A stretch of 10,416 nt of DNA from Echinostoma caproni (taxonomy: Eukaryota; Platyhelminthes; Trematoda; Plagiorchiida; Echinostomatidae), in NCBI GenBank assembly GCA_900618425.1, contig UZAN01055633.1, positions 2,651-13,066 of the forward strand, in the 5' to 3' direction. Shown piece by piece: positions 1-8,330 of this stretch. The notes beneath the pieces were generated by a model. The model was given only the letters and a program-made list of their open reading frames with translations, was not told the DNA's origin and made no database searches. Within the stretch, counting starts at the first letter, position 1; every line of letters starts with the position of its first letter. The translations under genes and the position numbers were made by a program.

Positions 1-128
1 CCTTTACGTGGCCGAAGTGTTGTCCCACGAAAACCAGAAGACGAAAAGCCAACATCCGGGGCTATAATTGGGTTGGTGGACCACTGGTAGTTCACTTAGG
101 GGAGCTGGCTAAAAGCCCTGATTCCAAA

Positions 129-407
129 CTAATCAAGAAGAGGTGCACGAACCACAAACACCGAGACCTTCCTGAATGTGGCAGTGGTCACCGGCTCAAA
201 TGGGTAGTAAGAAGTCTTGAGCACCTTGTACGTTTGACCCCATCCAAAGGGCGTATAATCCGATGAACTGGACACCGCCCCCAGTGCACTGCGGTTTTCA
301 AACACCGCAGGACCTGAGTAACCTGGTAGTATTCCGCCCACAAGCAATTCATGGAACGTGTTTCTTGTTATAAAAATTGTTGTACCATGGTTTGTTTGGT
401 ACGTAGT
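129..407 (-). CDS. candidate 3'-terminal exon of an unrecognised host gene
   Basis: I do not recognise this protein. Read on the minus strand, an open frame of 92 codons runs from a possible splice acceptor (TTCAG, with AG at 408-409, preceded by a pyrimidine-leaning stretch at about 420-460) to a TAG stop at 129-131. The frame could extend three codons past the acceptor to a TGA, so the acceptor is the natural 5' limit; there is no convincing internal ATG start. The protein is smooth in composition, with several Gly/Pro/Tyr/Trp clusters (ILPGYSGPAVFEN near the middle, YTPFGWGQTYKVLKTSYYPF after it) and ends in APLLD. It has no transmembrane segment and no LINE motif. The GYSGPAV stretch faintly resembles the PGYTG motif of some axonemal microtubule inner proteins, but this is too short to assign. 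It could be a chance open frame. Upstream exons would lie at higher coordinates; none was identified. Confidence 0.4.
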   Translation of the reverse strand, partial: TTYQTNHGTTIFITRNTFHELLVGGILPGYSGPAVFENRSALGAVSSSSDYTPFGWGQTYKVLKTSYYPFEPVTTATFRKVSVFVVRAPLLD

Positions 408-634
408 CTGAACTCAGATGTGTTTGAAATACAAATATATGAAGATAATAAGGGAGATAGTGACAAGCGAATCAGTTTAAGACAAAAAATTAACCATATA
501 TATGTGTCTACTTAGGTTAGATATACGAAGTGGGCAAAAGGTGGACGTGAAGTCCCGAATGTAAGGAAAATTGGAGAGCCCTATGCATTTTGAAACCGGT
601 TGGGTACGACAGTGCTGATGCACGCGGTTTCACT

Positions 635-790
635 GTACGTTCTACGTGTAATTTTGGCCTTATGTGCTCTTTTATCCGAATGGACAGTCATGAGACAGCA
701 CCCAAAACCGGCGCACCAAAGTGCACAGTTAATGGCTGTAAAAATTGAAACTGAATCGAGACTTATGTGCGAAGTAAGTAATGAATTCTT
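635..790 (+). mobile_element. LINE 3' tail (copy A), RTE-like family
   Basis: This is the 3' untranslated tail of the same LINE family found elsewhere in the window. Positions 669-749 align without gaps to the reverse complement of 3737-3817 (copy C), with 64 of 81 bases identical by hand count. The shared core includes CAAAAC, AAGTGCA, AGTTAATG and TGTAAAAA. Similarity continues more weakly through TGTGCGAA near 765-785 and probably upstream to about 635. The overlapping open frames here, on both strands, are by-products of the repeat. No coding part of the element is recognisable next to it, so this is either a heavily 5'-truncated insertion or the surviving end of a longer decayed copy. 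Confidence 0.65.
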
Positions 791-2005
791 TATCGCTCTT
801 GTCTTTGAACTCAGATACGAACGATGAAAATGATGCAATCAGAGGGTTCCCCTCCTCCACGGAATTAGATTTATCCCCGATCCTCGAGACTGGATCATTC
901 GCAGTGTTTCTTTTTAAATATCAATATTGAACCACTAAGATGCCCAAATAATCTGCGACATTGGAAACTGGAAAGCGGAATGCGTCAGAAGCAGGATCCG
1001 GGTTTGACGGGTGTGCCAGACCGTGATCAGACAAGAGTGAAGAGTAGTTACATTCCGTAACATCATACCAACTGTCGCACCATTGACTATCAACCAATAA
1101 TAATCAAGACTTGACCGGTACTAATTATCTGCAAGTTGGTGCACTGCACACGAACACAACAATCAACTACATCCACTTTCAACCTGATGTCACTTGGCAC
1201 ACCGAATACAACCATGAGCTTGGCGAAGCATGAGTCGATTTATCAAACAGCAGACCTCTAGTCAATTGTGCAAGCTCAGACGACAGTGAAAGTCAAAAAC
1301 GAAAGCGATGATACTACCACAGTGGCGTACCATGGAGAATCATTAAAAGGAAGTATAAAGCAGCGGATGTGTTTTATATGACAAGATCAAATCACCACTG
1401 GCTTAGGAACACGCATGCAGCCACTAACAAATGGGGGAAATGAAGGAAAATAGGACACAAAGAACAACAATTGTTTGACCTTTGTCCTTCGTATTGATTG
1501 ATTTCACTCCCGCCCCCCACGTGTGTGTGTTCACTTGGCCTCAAACCGGTCACTCTCAACCAAACGTGATCTGAATGTATGTATAGAGCTGAAGAGATTA
1601 TCAAGAAATAGTTGAATTCAATACATTACGTGATCGTACTGTCAGGATAGTGTGCATTTATTCCCGATTGAATAGCCCTGAGAACACATGTTAACAAACA
1701 AGCTCATTTTCGATGCGATGTCAACTGGCTAAGTACAGCACAATTTATCATACCAAACCAGGTTGAAACAGCTGTACAGCGCTTCCTGGTTTTTCACTTC
1801 ACGCTTCATTCGTTCTATACATGACGAAGTCCACCTGTGAAAGGAAATCAGATTTTAAAAAGGACCAAGGTGATGGCAATTATGAACCATTTGACTGAGT
1901 CTAATCACATGGTCAATGTGGTTGAGGCTTTCCCTCCTCTCTATACGGTCAAGTCCCGAATTTTGTCAACAGTCGAGGGGATTACCATCTGTCTCCGCAT
2001 ACCGA
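791..2005. other. gene-less stretch, no recognised feature
   Basis: I see no supported gene here. Short open frames at 1392-1604 (-) and 1837-2067 (+) lack domain motifs, splice context or composition that would distinguish them from chance; the second runs through the C tract. No LINE motif or tRNA-like box was recognised. The stretch is probably intronic or intergenic DNA with unrecognisable old repeats. Confidence 0.5.
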
Positions 2006-2022
2006 CCCCTCCCCCCCCCCCC
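2006..2022. repeat. poly-C tract
   Basis: Four C, one T and then twelve consecutive C. It is the first of four long G/C homopolymers in the window. The exact length in the genome is uncertain because such runs are error-prone in sequencing. Confidence 0.9.
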
Positions 2023-2372
2023 TTGTGGGCCCAGAAACAATTTGTAAGAACACTGATCTTACCGTGATTGTCAACTGAAAACCTGGTGCCGTAACCTCCG
2101 GTAATGAACTCTCACTCATTTATCTACTCAACCATTCACAATCATCCTCCGTCATCCACATTCCATGCATATACACACCCACAAACAGTAAATATCAAAA
2201 TTTCACCATCTCTTTTTAAACTCAGATTTCCTTCGCAGATGGGTCTCCTCTCACCGCCTGTTTAGTCTATTATAAATTGTGCTGTATTTAGCTGGTGGAA
2301 GTAGCACCGAAAACGAGCTTGCTGGCTAACTTATTTTTATGAAAATGTCAAAGAGAACAGGTTACATGAAAT

Positions 2373-2741
2373 TTATCCATCCATTAACCTCGCGGTATGC
2401 GGAATTTTGACGAGCAGATTGTGCAACATTCTCAAANGATTCCTCTTCTGATCTAAGCTTCTAAGCATATATAACGAGTGACAATCCTCATTCCCAGAAT
2501 CCCAAACCGAAAGACAGGAGGCATCCAACGGAGGCAATCCTAGATTCAACTGTTGGAGCGAGAGGATATGATCGATGCATCCATAATCGGGGAGAAACAC
2601 AAACTGCTCGTCACACGCATTGTACAACTTTCGAAGAATAATGGAGTTGAAAGCTGACACCATCAACATTAGGCTTTTATCCCTGTAGTTGATGTAGCCA
2701 TTTCGTGGATCCGTTCTTCTTACACAAGGCGTTAGTGACAT
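2373..2741 (-). pseudogene. LINE fragment (copy B): RT start fused to ORF C-terminus
   Basis: The minus-strand frame starts with the N-terminal part of an RTE-like reverse transcriptase: INYRDKSL (family form NYRGISL), NSIILRKLY (SIILRRL) and then FLPDYGCIDHILSLQQL, matching the family block around FRPGRGCIDQIFTLRQ. Just upstream in another frame, LCKKNGSTK resembles the family's FKKGS segment, indicating a frameshift near 2690-2700. After LQQL (about 2548) the sequence no longer follows the RT. From about 2525 it resembles the element's extreme C-terminus: LSVWDSGNED (LPGWGPRDD), a degraded WLETLSDMAQ block, then RMLHNLLVKIPHTAR, which parallels RMLYGLPVEIPCTAK in the copy at 8331-8710. The catalytic FxD and YADD parts of the RT and the central C-terminal region are therefore missing. 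One undetermined base (2437) lies inside. The copy is inactive. Confidence 0.7.
2437..2437. other. undetermined base (N)
   Basis: A single ambiguous base inside LINE copy B. It yields one unknown residue in the decayed frame and has no other consequence. Confidence 0.95.
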
Positions 2742-3736
2742 CAGATTGAAAACCGGTTATTTTGTCACAATTCGTGTGCGGGTCTAAATGTTGGCGGAAC
2801 AACTTGTAGCAGTAACGTTCTGTGTGTACTGTAACTCGGAATGGCGGCGGTGTGCTAAGGTCGGTTGGGCTGGCTTGTTTTGCAACGAACTGAGGGTAGA
2901 GATGGCTGGTGATGATGGTCAAAGTTCATAGAACCGGTCACGTGAACAAGCACCAAAATGAAAGGATGATTAGCATGTGCACGCATGACGATGAACGAGA
3001 TATGCACAAAGCCGCGCGCGAGTGTCTGCGTATGTGCACACGCACACACACTCGCGAAGACCAGTTTTCGAGGCGTTGATTTGTGCAAATGAGAAACAAT
3101 ATTACGTTGCGAAATCGACCCCGTGTACTTGGCTGCGATGTATCTCTATGGGATACGAGTTGTGCTGCACCGTAAGTTCCCTCGAAAAGTGATTTTGGTA
3201 GATGGCTTTTAATGCAAATTCCTCGGCACAATAAACGTGTCACACAAGTCTCCTAAAAGTGGACGACCTTTATGGTAACAATGAGGAAAGCGGTAGTCCG
3301 ATCTATGTGAATAGATTTGGTGTATAAACTCTTTGGTCAGTGTGGTTGTGAATAAAAGTAATTTGTCCAATGTAACTGTGTAAAACCAAGCATATTTTGG
3401 ATTGATTGAGGCAAATTTAATGGGTCGGATTGGTGCACATTATCATTTTGTTAAAACAGCAAACAGATTGTGCTGCCTATCCCTGATGGATTAAATTATT
3501 GTATGAAAAAAGAGATCATAGGGAATTTCATGTAAAAATCCAAAAGAAAACCAACCCCATTTTGCATGGCGAAGCCTTGCGGGATGACAAATGGGACATG
3601 ATCGCGAAACGGTGCTTTAGGGAACAGCATAGTTTGGCAACGGTTGAATGAATACAGTGAGAGCTAGGGTCTCGTCATTTCGAAAGCATGTATTTCGCAC
3701 ATCAATTACGGACAGGTGTGAACAAAACAGAAGCAG
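2742..3736. other. gene-less stretch between LINE fragments
   Basis: No gene is supported. Two overlapping minus-strand open frames (2855-3088 and 2938-3243) run through a GT/CA-rich segment and show no motif. AATAAA words near 3230 and 3350 are probably chance, since no gene ends there. The only structured item is the 40-bp imperfect palindrome listed separately. Confidence 0.5.
3017..3056. repeat. 40-bp imperfect palindrome in GT/CA-rich DNA
   Basis: The arms start and end with the perfectly complementary nonamers CGCGAGTGT and ACACTCGCG and meet at a central GTGCAC. By hand, 16 of 20 arm positions pair; the four mismatches lie inside the alternating purine-pyrimidine part. The segment could form a hairpin or cruciform. 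It may simply be a degenerate GT/CA microsatellite flanked by CG steps. No function is assigned. Confidence 0.7.
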
Positions 3737-4200
3737 TTCAGTTTTTACAAACATTAACTATGCACTTTCATGCACCAGTTTTGGTTGCTATCTTTTGGCC
3801 GCCCATTTGGATCAAAGATTAGGATAAAGATCGGAATGTTGAGAGAAAATTCGAGCGGAAGATAGAGAATTCATTCGGACTGAGGTTACAAGAATAATGA
3901 GTAGATGTCGGAGCGCCATTGTTTGCGACACCCAGCCATATCACTCAGTGTCTCTAATCACCGGTTGCCATGATTTCGAGGCCCCTAACCAGGGAGCCTA
4001 ACGGGACCTACGTGACCCAGTTTCTAGGTTAGGGTTTTCATAAACTCTTGTTAGGTCTTGGTTTGACCATTCTTGACCTTTTTCCAACCGCTACCTGCCT
4101 CGGCAAACATCGCTCTCTGTGGTTACCTATCTGGTGACATGCGTAACACATGCTCTAACCATCATAATCTATGGAGGTCGACTTGCGCCAGTGGAGCGAA
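3737..4200 (-). mobile_element. LINE C-terminus and 3' tail (copy C), RTE-like family
   Basis: Read on the minus strand from about 4200, the sequence follows the C-terminal coding end of the LINE: a VDLHR-like segment (family VVNLHR), a degraded RWLGHVxRMP block, a WKKxRxGQTKT-like segment, a GWGPRDxRNxWLETLSDMA-like block, then MAGCRKQWRSDIYSLF (about 3893-3940). It continues into the 3' untranslated tail, ending in the 81-base block shared with copy A. In-frame stops and frameshifts break the reading frame throughout, so it is non-functional. Its coding part aligns with 6670-6930 of copy D in the same orientation; for example, CAGCCATATCAC is shared and flanked by many transition differences. 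It keeps about 130 bases (around 3800-3930) that copy D has lost, making it the best local reference for the element's 3' end. Confidence 0.8.
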
Positions 4201-4243
4201 CTGAAGGATAACACAAGTGGGATAAGCATGAAGAAGAGGTGGC

Positions 4244-4263
4244 GTAGTAGTAGTAGTAGTATT
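4244..4263. repeat. GTA trinucleotide microsatellite
   Basis: About six uninterrupted GTA units immediately beyond the upstream limit of LINE copy C. It is an ordinary simple repeat. Confidence 0.9.
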
Positions 4264-5460
4264 AGGTGTGGACCATCGACATGAATCTTTTATTTTTCAT
4301 TGCAAACGAAGGAATTCCGAAGCAGAAATGAAATGAGAACTAGGATAAACTGATACAAGTGGATTGTGCTCAGCAAAACTGTTGTTCGTGGTTAAAGGAT
4401 GCCAGATCGTAAACTGCAGGAAATGAAAATAGACATTGCAAAGAAATGACCCAGTTTAACCACGACAAAAGCACTGGACAGGATGGTGTGGAAAACCAAT
4501 CCGACTCACCCCCATTGTCGCCGGTTTTGTGGTTCTCTGTGGCGTAATTGTTTGCACCATTGTTGTATGTGTACAGGGAACTTCGTGAATGCATGGCACC
4601 AACTGATTGTCCCAGACGTTGATTGTATGTGGCCTAAAGTAAATATAGGAAAGACGACAGAATGTCATCATGAAAAACCCCAGAACTACTAAACCAGTAC
4701 ATCAACACAGGTGATCTACATAGCGAATATACAAACGAATGAATGAATGAGTGAATCGAGCAGTATTGTGATCCCAAACAGAAAAAAATGCCCTGTGATG
4801 AAGAGATGGAATTCCACTGTCAAGGTTCGCATTGTTAGCCCAGCAGGTTGCGTTTGTGTTAGCCACATGTTTGTTTCCCCAAAACAGACGAGTAGCACAA
4901 CAGATACAACGCATGCAAAAGTGCAGTTGGCTTACAGATTGTGTGTGCAGTACAGAACTGGCTGGACCCCACGTTCGGAATGGCTGTTCAAAAAGGAGCA
5001 TGTAAAGTAAGTTTGGACAGGATGAAGTCAGACAGTGAACGGGTAAATTTCTTCGCGTGAGCCAATTGTGTGAGAGGGCGTGATAGAGCTGATGCGCATA
5101 GTTTTCTCAAATTTGGAATCGCTTAAATATGTAGACAGTGGCGGGTTACACGGGCGATCATAGTTCATCAACGGATCATTAATGTAAAAATATGGGGAAG
5201 ATTAAACACGCTGGACGAGTAAAGCCAATGTAGGTAAAAACGTATGTGACATGAACGGCAGTATGTGAGCCATTTTGTGACTTCGAAAGAGAATAGGAAA
5301 TATTAACCGAAAGCCAATTGATGGTTGATCGTTGCACCCGTATGAACACAGTGTAGTTATGAATCAAGTGCCAAAACCAGTTAAATTTTATTTCATTTTC
5401 CCCCGATCAAACCAATTAGGAGATCATTTACTTAATTGGAGGTTAGCAACCGTTACCCCA
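4264..5460. other. gene-less stretch with one weak exon candidate
   Basis: No gene is firmly supported. Overlapping open frames on both strands between 4370 and 5010 (the longest about 100 codons) show no known domain. A short GAAT repeat lies near 4737-4750. The only suggestive item is a plus-strand frame at 4888-5006 bounded by AG and a strong GTAAGT donor, described in the findings. No LINE motif was recognised. Confidence 0.45.
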
Positions 5461-5585
5461 CGGAATTCATGTCATACATTAATCTCTAATAATTGGTTCT
5501 GATTCATCCGATTTCTGTGTTCTGTAATTTGCACGTAATTGGCGTTCCCAGATATGCTAAGCCACCGGAGTTTCTTAATTCGGTT
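5461..5585 (-). mobile_element. probable small LINE C-terminal remnant (copy F)
   Basis: On the minus strand, KKLRWLSISGNA matches the family's HRLRWLGHVLRMP segment at both protein and base level (AAACTCCGGTGGCTTAGCAT against the family's usual ACTCCGGTGGCTTGGGCAT). Further along, AACCAATTATTAGAGATTAA followed by GACATG resembles the family's segment encoding RNQWLETLSDM. The distance between these blocks is much shorter than in copy C, implying an internal deletion. The match is short and diverged, so it could be coincidental. Confidence 0.35.
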
Positions 5586-5695
5586 CATTTCCTCCTGTTG
5601 GGGAAGTGTGAACAAGCAATAATGCTCCTTTGGAAAGAATAAATTAAAATGACACCTGAACAAACGTGAATTGGCCATTCGGTCCAGTCTTGATG

Positions 5696-5765
5696 TGGGC
5701 CGGTTGGAACAGTGGTGTAACCCACACGTCTCGCATGCGATGGGTTTGAAGCCTGGACGGGACGA
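5696..5765 (+). mobile_element. tRNA-like SINE head with A and B boxes
   Basis: The stretch contains TGGAACAGTGG (5705-5715), a good RNA polymerase III A box, and GGTTTGAAGCC (5743-5753), a B box differing from GGTTCGANNCC at one fixed position. The 27-base gap between them suits a tRNA promoter. GGTT and AACC flank the A box as a D-stem would, and TCTCGCATGCGA sits where the anticodon arm would be. Acceptor ends do not pair well and no CCA is evident, so a tRNA-derived SINE head is more likely than a working tRNA gene. Where the SINE body ends is unclear; nothing recognisable follows beyond about 5800, and no target-site duplication was found. Confidence 0.55.
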
Positions 5766-6100
5766 CAGATAAGCCCTACTGGTTCGTTCTATTCAGATCG
5801 GGTGTATGATTGACTGGGTGCACTGAGGATTGTGCGTGAAGGTGAAATCTGAAGGGTGGTCAGTTCAGATCGATTAGTACATATAGCTGACAATTTTCCG
5901 AGTACAGACTGTGTGCCAAACAGACCATAGTATAACAATCTTTTCAGAACAAAGAAATGCGTCTCTAAGTTATTCTTGGGCGGAGTACTGACAAGTTGAT
6001 CAGACAAAACGGGTGAATTTTCTTCGTTATTCACAACCGGATCCTTTTACTTGTCAAATCCGAACTCACAAAGCAGCGGGGCGGTGTGTGAAAACCGCAG

Positions 6101-6124
6101 TATATATATGTATGTATATTTTTG
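6101..6124. repeat. short TA/TGTA simple repeat
   Basis: Alternating TATATATATG followed by TATGTATATTTTT. It is a short low-complexity tract of no evident function. Confidence 0.8.
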
Positions 6125-6167
6125 GGCGGGGATGGTAGTGTCCAATCATTTAGACCGTACGCCTTTC

Positions 6168-6184
6168 GGGTGTGGTCCACACCC
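6168..6184. repeat. 17-bp palindrome with 8-bp perfect arms
   Basis: GGGTGTGG and CCACACCC flank a single T. The arms are perfect but the spacer is too short for an RNA hairpin, so at most this is a symmetric DNA site. No protein or element can be linked to it from sequence alone. Confidence 0.7.
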
Positions 6185-6659
6185 CCAGGGTGCCTCGTGT
6201 AGATGGACTACTAGGCTCATCAAATAGGTGATATCCCCGGATATTGACTTTCCGCATTCCAACTTCCGTGAAAACACCCTCGATAGGAGAAGGCGGAGAG
6301 TGGGACTGAACGATCAGATGTATCTAGAAATGTACTCCATGAGAACACTACTCGGGGAGAGAATGAGGCCTTGCCCATTCTCAGAAAGACTGCTGATCAC
6401 CAGGTGGGCGTAATATCTTTTTGTCACTGACTACATCTGCATGCTTCTGTACATATTTGGCAAGGTGCACCAGTTGGTACGATCCCACTTGAGAGATGTC
6501 CACAGATATTGGAAGAGTTATTATGGCATAAACGCTTTGAGAAAAAGTCTAGAATTTGACGAGAAGATGAGAATGCACTGCAAGATTCGCTTTCATTTCA
6601 GTCTTTACAACCATTAACCATACACTTTCGGGTGCCAGTTTCAGTTGCTTTCTTTTAAC

Positions 6660-7409
6660 TACCCTCAGCCATATCACTTAGTATCTCTAACCACCGATTA
6701 CCATGATCCCAAAGTCCTCATCCAGGAAACCTAATGCGATTCATATGACCGAGTCTCCAGGTCGCGGTTTTCATACCCTCATGCCTGGTTTTAGTTTGAA
6801 CATCCTTTACTTTTTTCCCGTTCAATACATGCGTCGACAAACATGTCTCGCTATGATAATCTATTTGGCGATATGCTTAATGGATGCCCCAACCAACGTT
6901 ATCTATGGAGATTGACCACGTGCTCCAGTGGTCGATCGCGATCACCTAATACACTACGCCTAACCTCAGCATCGCTCATTCGGTTACCCCACCAGACTCG
7001 TGCCATGGGGCATACGTAGCGGTGTTCAAACACCGATCGTCTATTTTTATCCTGTTTTCTTAATTTTGAAGTTTTTAAGCCGTATAGCAAAACTGGCCGA
7101 ACTGTTGCGGCATACACTTGACCCTTCATAAACACCTGGATTTCGCGATGACAACAAAGATGTCTTAAATTGGGAAAAAACAATCGAGTCCTATGTATGC
7201 GTGTCAAAACCTCATTCTTGATGCATCCAAGAGGTGAGATATAGCTTCCAAGATAGCTATACTAATTCCCCAGTTAGAGTGACTTTAGGAGTTGGACCGA
7301 AGCGGTCCAGTAGCAACATTTTCCACTTTGAAGGTGCAAAAAACATACCGAACATGGCTACACTTGCACTCAAACCGTCCAGAAGAACTTAAAACTTACC
7401 TGGATCTTC
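6660..7409 (-). pseudogene. LINE C-terminal coding region of copy D
   Basis: Following the RT deletion, the minus strand reads VLLDGLSASVAMFGMFFAP, SKWKMLLLDRF and LTGELV (to about 7268; family MFGMRFxPSKCKMLLQDW). A TAA interrupts just before VLLDG. A frameshift near 7262 leads to YLGSYISPLG, then FPNLRHLCCHREIQV, KGQVYAATVRPVLLYG and ARVWWGNRMSDAEV, ending at VVNLHR. These blocks are characteristic of the C-terminal domain of these elements. A TAA at 6899-6901 replaces a leucine codon; reading through it in the same frame gives RWLGHPLSISPNRLS (family RWLGHVLRMPNHRLP). The frame is broken thereafter, but base-level similarity to copy C continues to the CAGCCATATCAC site near 6667. Confidence 0.85.
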
Positions 7410-7615
7410 ATTTTGTAGAAAAGGAGAGAGCGACCCTGATGAAGATCACTTTCTGTGATGAACTCAGGCAAAAAAGTGCCGTAAGCTCTGACTCGGTTAT
7501 AGAGAGATTGTACAATCGAAATAAACCTCTCGGGTATACCCTCCAGAAAAAAGCAGGACCAGAATTGACGATGATTGCCCAAGTCGAAAACCGCTTTCGG
7601 ATTATCATTATTATC
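7409..7615 (-). pseudogene. reverse transcriptase fragment of copy D
   Basis: On the minus strand, KAVFD (about 7600, family KAAFDSVDR, carrying the first catalytic Asp motif) leads into WSCFFLEGIPERF, ISIVQSLYN, RVRAYGTFLPEF and DLHQGRSLL. These match the family's LWxCLSLKGVPEKFI, RVRAYGxLxPEF and VRQGCPLSP blocks. The frame then jumps directly to EDPGKF (about 7409-7392), which in intact elements lies after the YADD box (GEDADKM-like). The central palm segment with YADD is missing, so no activity is possible. The plus-strand open frame of 141 codons over this region is antisense to the RT and not a gene. Confidence 0.8.
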
Positions 7616-7640
7616 AGGTCACTACACAGCATCGAAAACG

Positions 7641-8189
7641 GCATTGACACTCCAGGGGGAATCGAGCTTCAGCTACACTGGTGTTGGTCCGATATCCCAC
7701 AGTCAAGTGATTGTTAATGACACTAAATGAACATTGAACGATCCTGGCCTGTCCTACGACCACCAGGCAGATAAAACAAACGGAGAAAATTATGACTTGC
7801 CGGATGATACATAATTGTACAATCCTTCGGTTCTCTTACGCGGAACAATCAACAGGACTACAAACATGGAAATGCGATCTATCTTCACTATTTTGCACAT
7901 TACTTGATAAGCTATTATGTCACCATAAATGACTTTACTCATACCTTCCATCTCGCTACGTAACTCATGTAATTTTCAATTTTAAGTAAATTTACGTCTA
8001 CATCCACGGAATGCACTTAACAAAAATAAGAACAAGGCTTGCAGAGCAGAAAACGAAGAGTGCTTGTGAGGAGTAACATACGCAGTGTCCACCAGCACGG
8101 CTATTGGTCACGCAGACTTCAAAAAATGCCGACTCCTACCATTGCCCCTGTACCGGGTAGCTTTCCGAGCATCAGTTTTTCTTTCTTTA
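7641..8189. other. gene-less stretch, no recognised feature
   Basis: No gene or repeat was recognised. The segment is AT-rich around 7860-8030. The small open frame starting at 8039 is not credible because it continues into the poly-G run, giving a glycine string. Confidence 0.5.
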
Positions 8190-8211
8190 GGGGGGGGGGG
8201 GGGGGGGGGGG
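8190..8211. repeat. 22-base poly-G tract
   Basis: Twenty-two consecutive G preceded by a pyrimidine-rich run (TTTTTCTTTCTTTA). Such a tract can form a G-quadruplex and is also a frequent site of sequencing or assembly error, so its true length is uncertain. Confidence 0.9.
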
Positions 8212-8330
8212 CAAGCCTATAAGTCGTATCATGCTATTGACGATAACTTACTTATGAATAAGAACTGTGTTTGCATCGGAACCAGCTGAGACAAATTAAT
8301 TCGGTCAATTATGGACAGATAATGAACAAC

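Larger units (their letters stand above)
5830..6596. other. gene-less stretch with simple repeats
   Basis: No gene is supported. Open frames at 5789-6034 (-) and 6228-6413 (+) lack recognisable motifs. The stretch holds a short TA/TGTA repeat and a short perfect inverted repeat, both listed separately. Confidence 0.5.
6597..7640 (-). mobile_element. largest LINE copy (copy D), RTE-like, 5'-truncated and internally deleted
   Basis: This is the longest copy in the window. On the minus strand it reads from the middle of the reverse transcriptase (about 7610) through the C-terminal region to the 3' tail (about 6600). It has two internal losses relative to the family: one in the RT near 7409-7420 that removes the catalytic YADD region, and one near 6660 that removes the last coding codons and first part of the tail, which copy C retains. 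Three reading frames are needed to follow the protein, with stops in between. The 5' half of the element (endonuclease and start of the RT) is absent. The tail ends with the block shared with copies A and C (GCAACTGAAACTGG, GTTAATGGTTGTAAA). Confidence 0.85.

Noticed and set aside
581..838. Overlapping open frames on both strands (85 and 75 codons)
   Set aside because: The region matches the LINE 3' untranslated tail of copy C at base level, so neither frame is a gene.
4024..4038. GGTTAGGGTTTT, telomere-like word
   Set aside because: It is a single unit inside LINE copy C with no tandem repetition.
4370..5001. Overlapping minus-strand open frames of 60 to 99 codons
   Set aside because: They have no domain, signal peptide or splice context and compete with plus-strand frames of equal quality.
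5750..5800. Possible hammerhead ribozyme downstream of the SINE head (CAGATAAGCCC ... GGTTCGTTC resembles the CTGATGAG ... CGAAAC layout of schistosome SINE ribozymes)
   Set aside because: Core bases that must be invariant are changed and no proper stem I or cleavage-site arrangement can be drawn. At best it is a dead relic.
7292..7717. Longest open frame in the window (141 codons, + strand)
   Set aside because: It is exactly antisense to the decayed LINE reverse transcriptase, which reads clearly on the minus strand, and the frame itself has no recognisable domain.
8039..8257. Open frame with a polyglycine stretch
   Set aside because: The glycines come from the 22-base poly-G tract; there is no further protein evidence.
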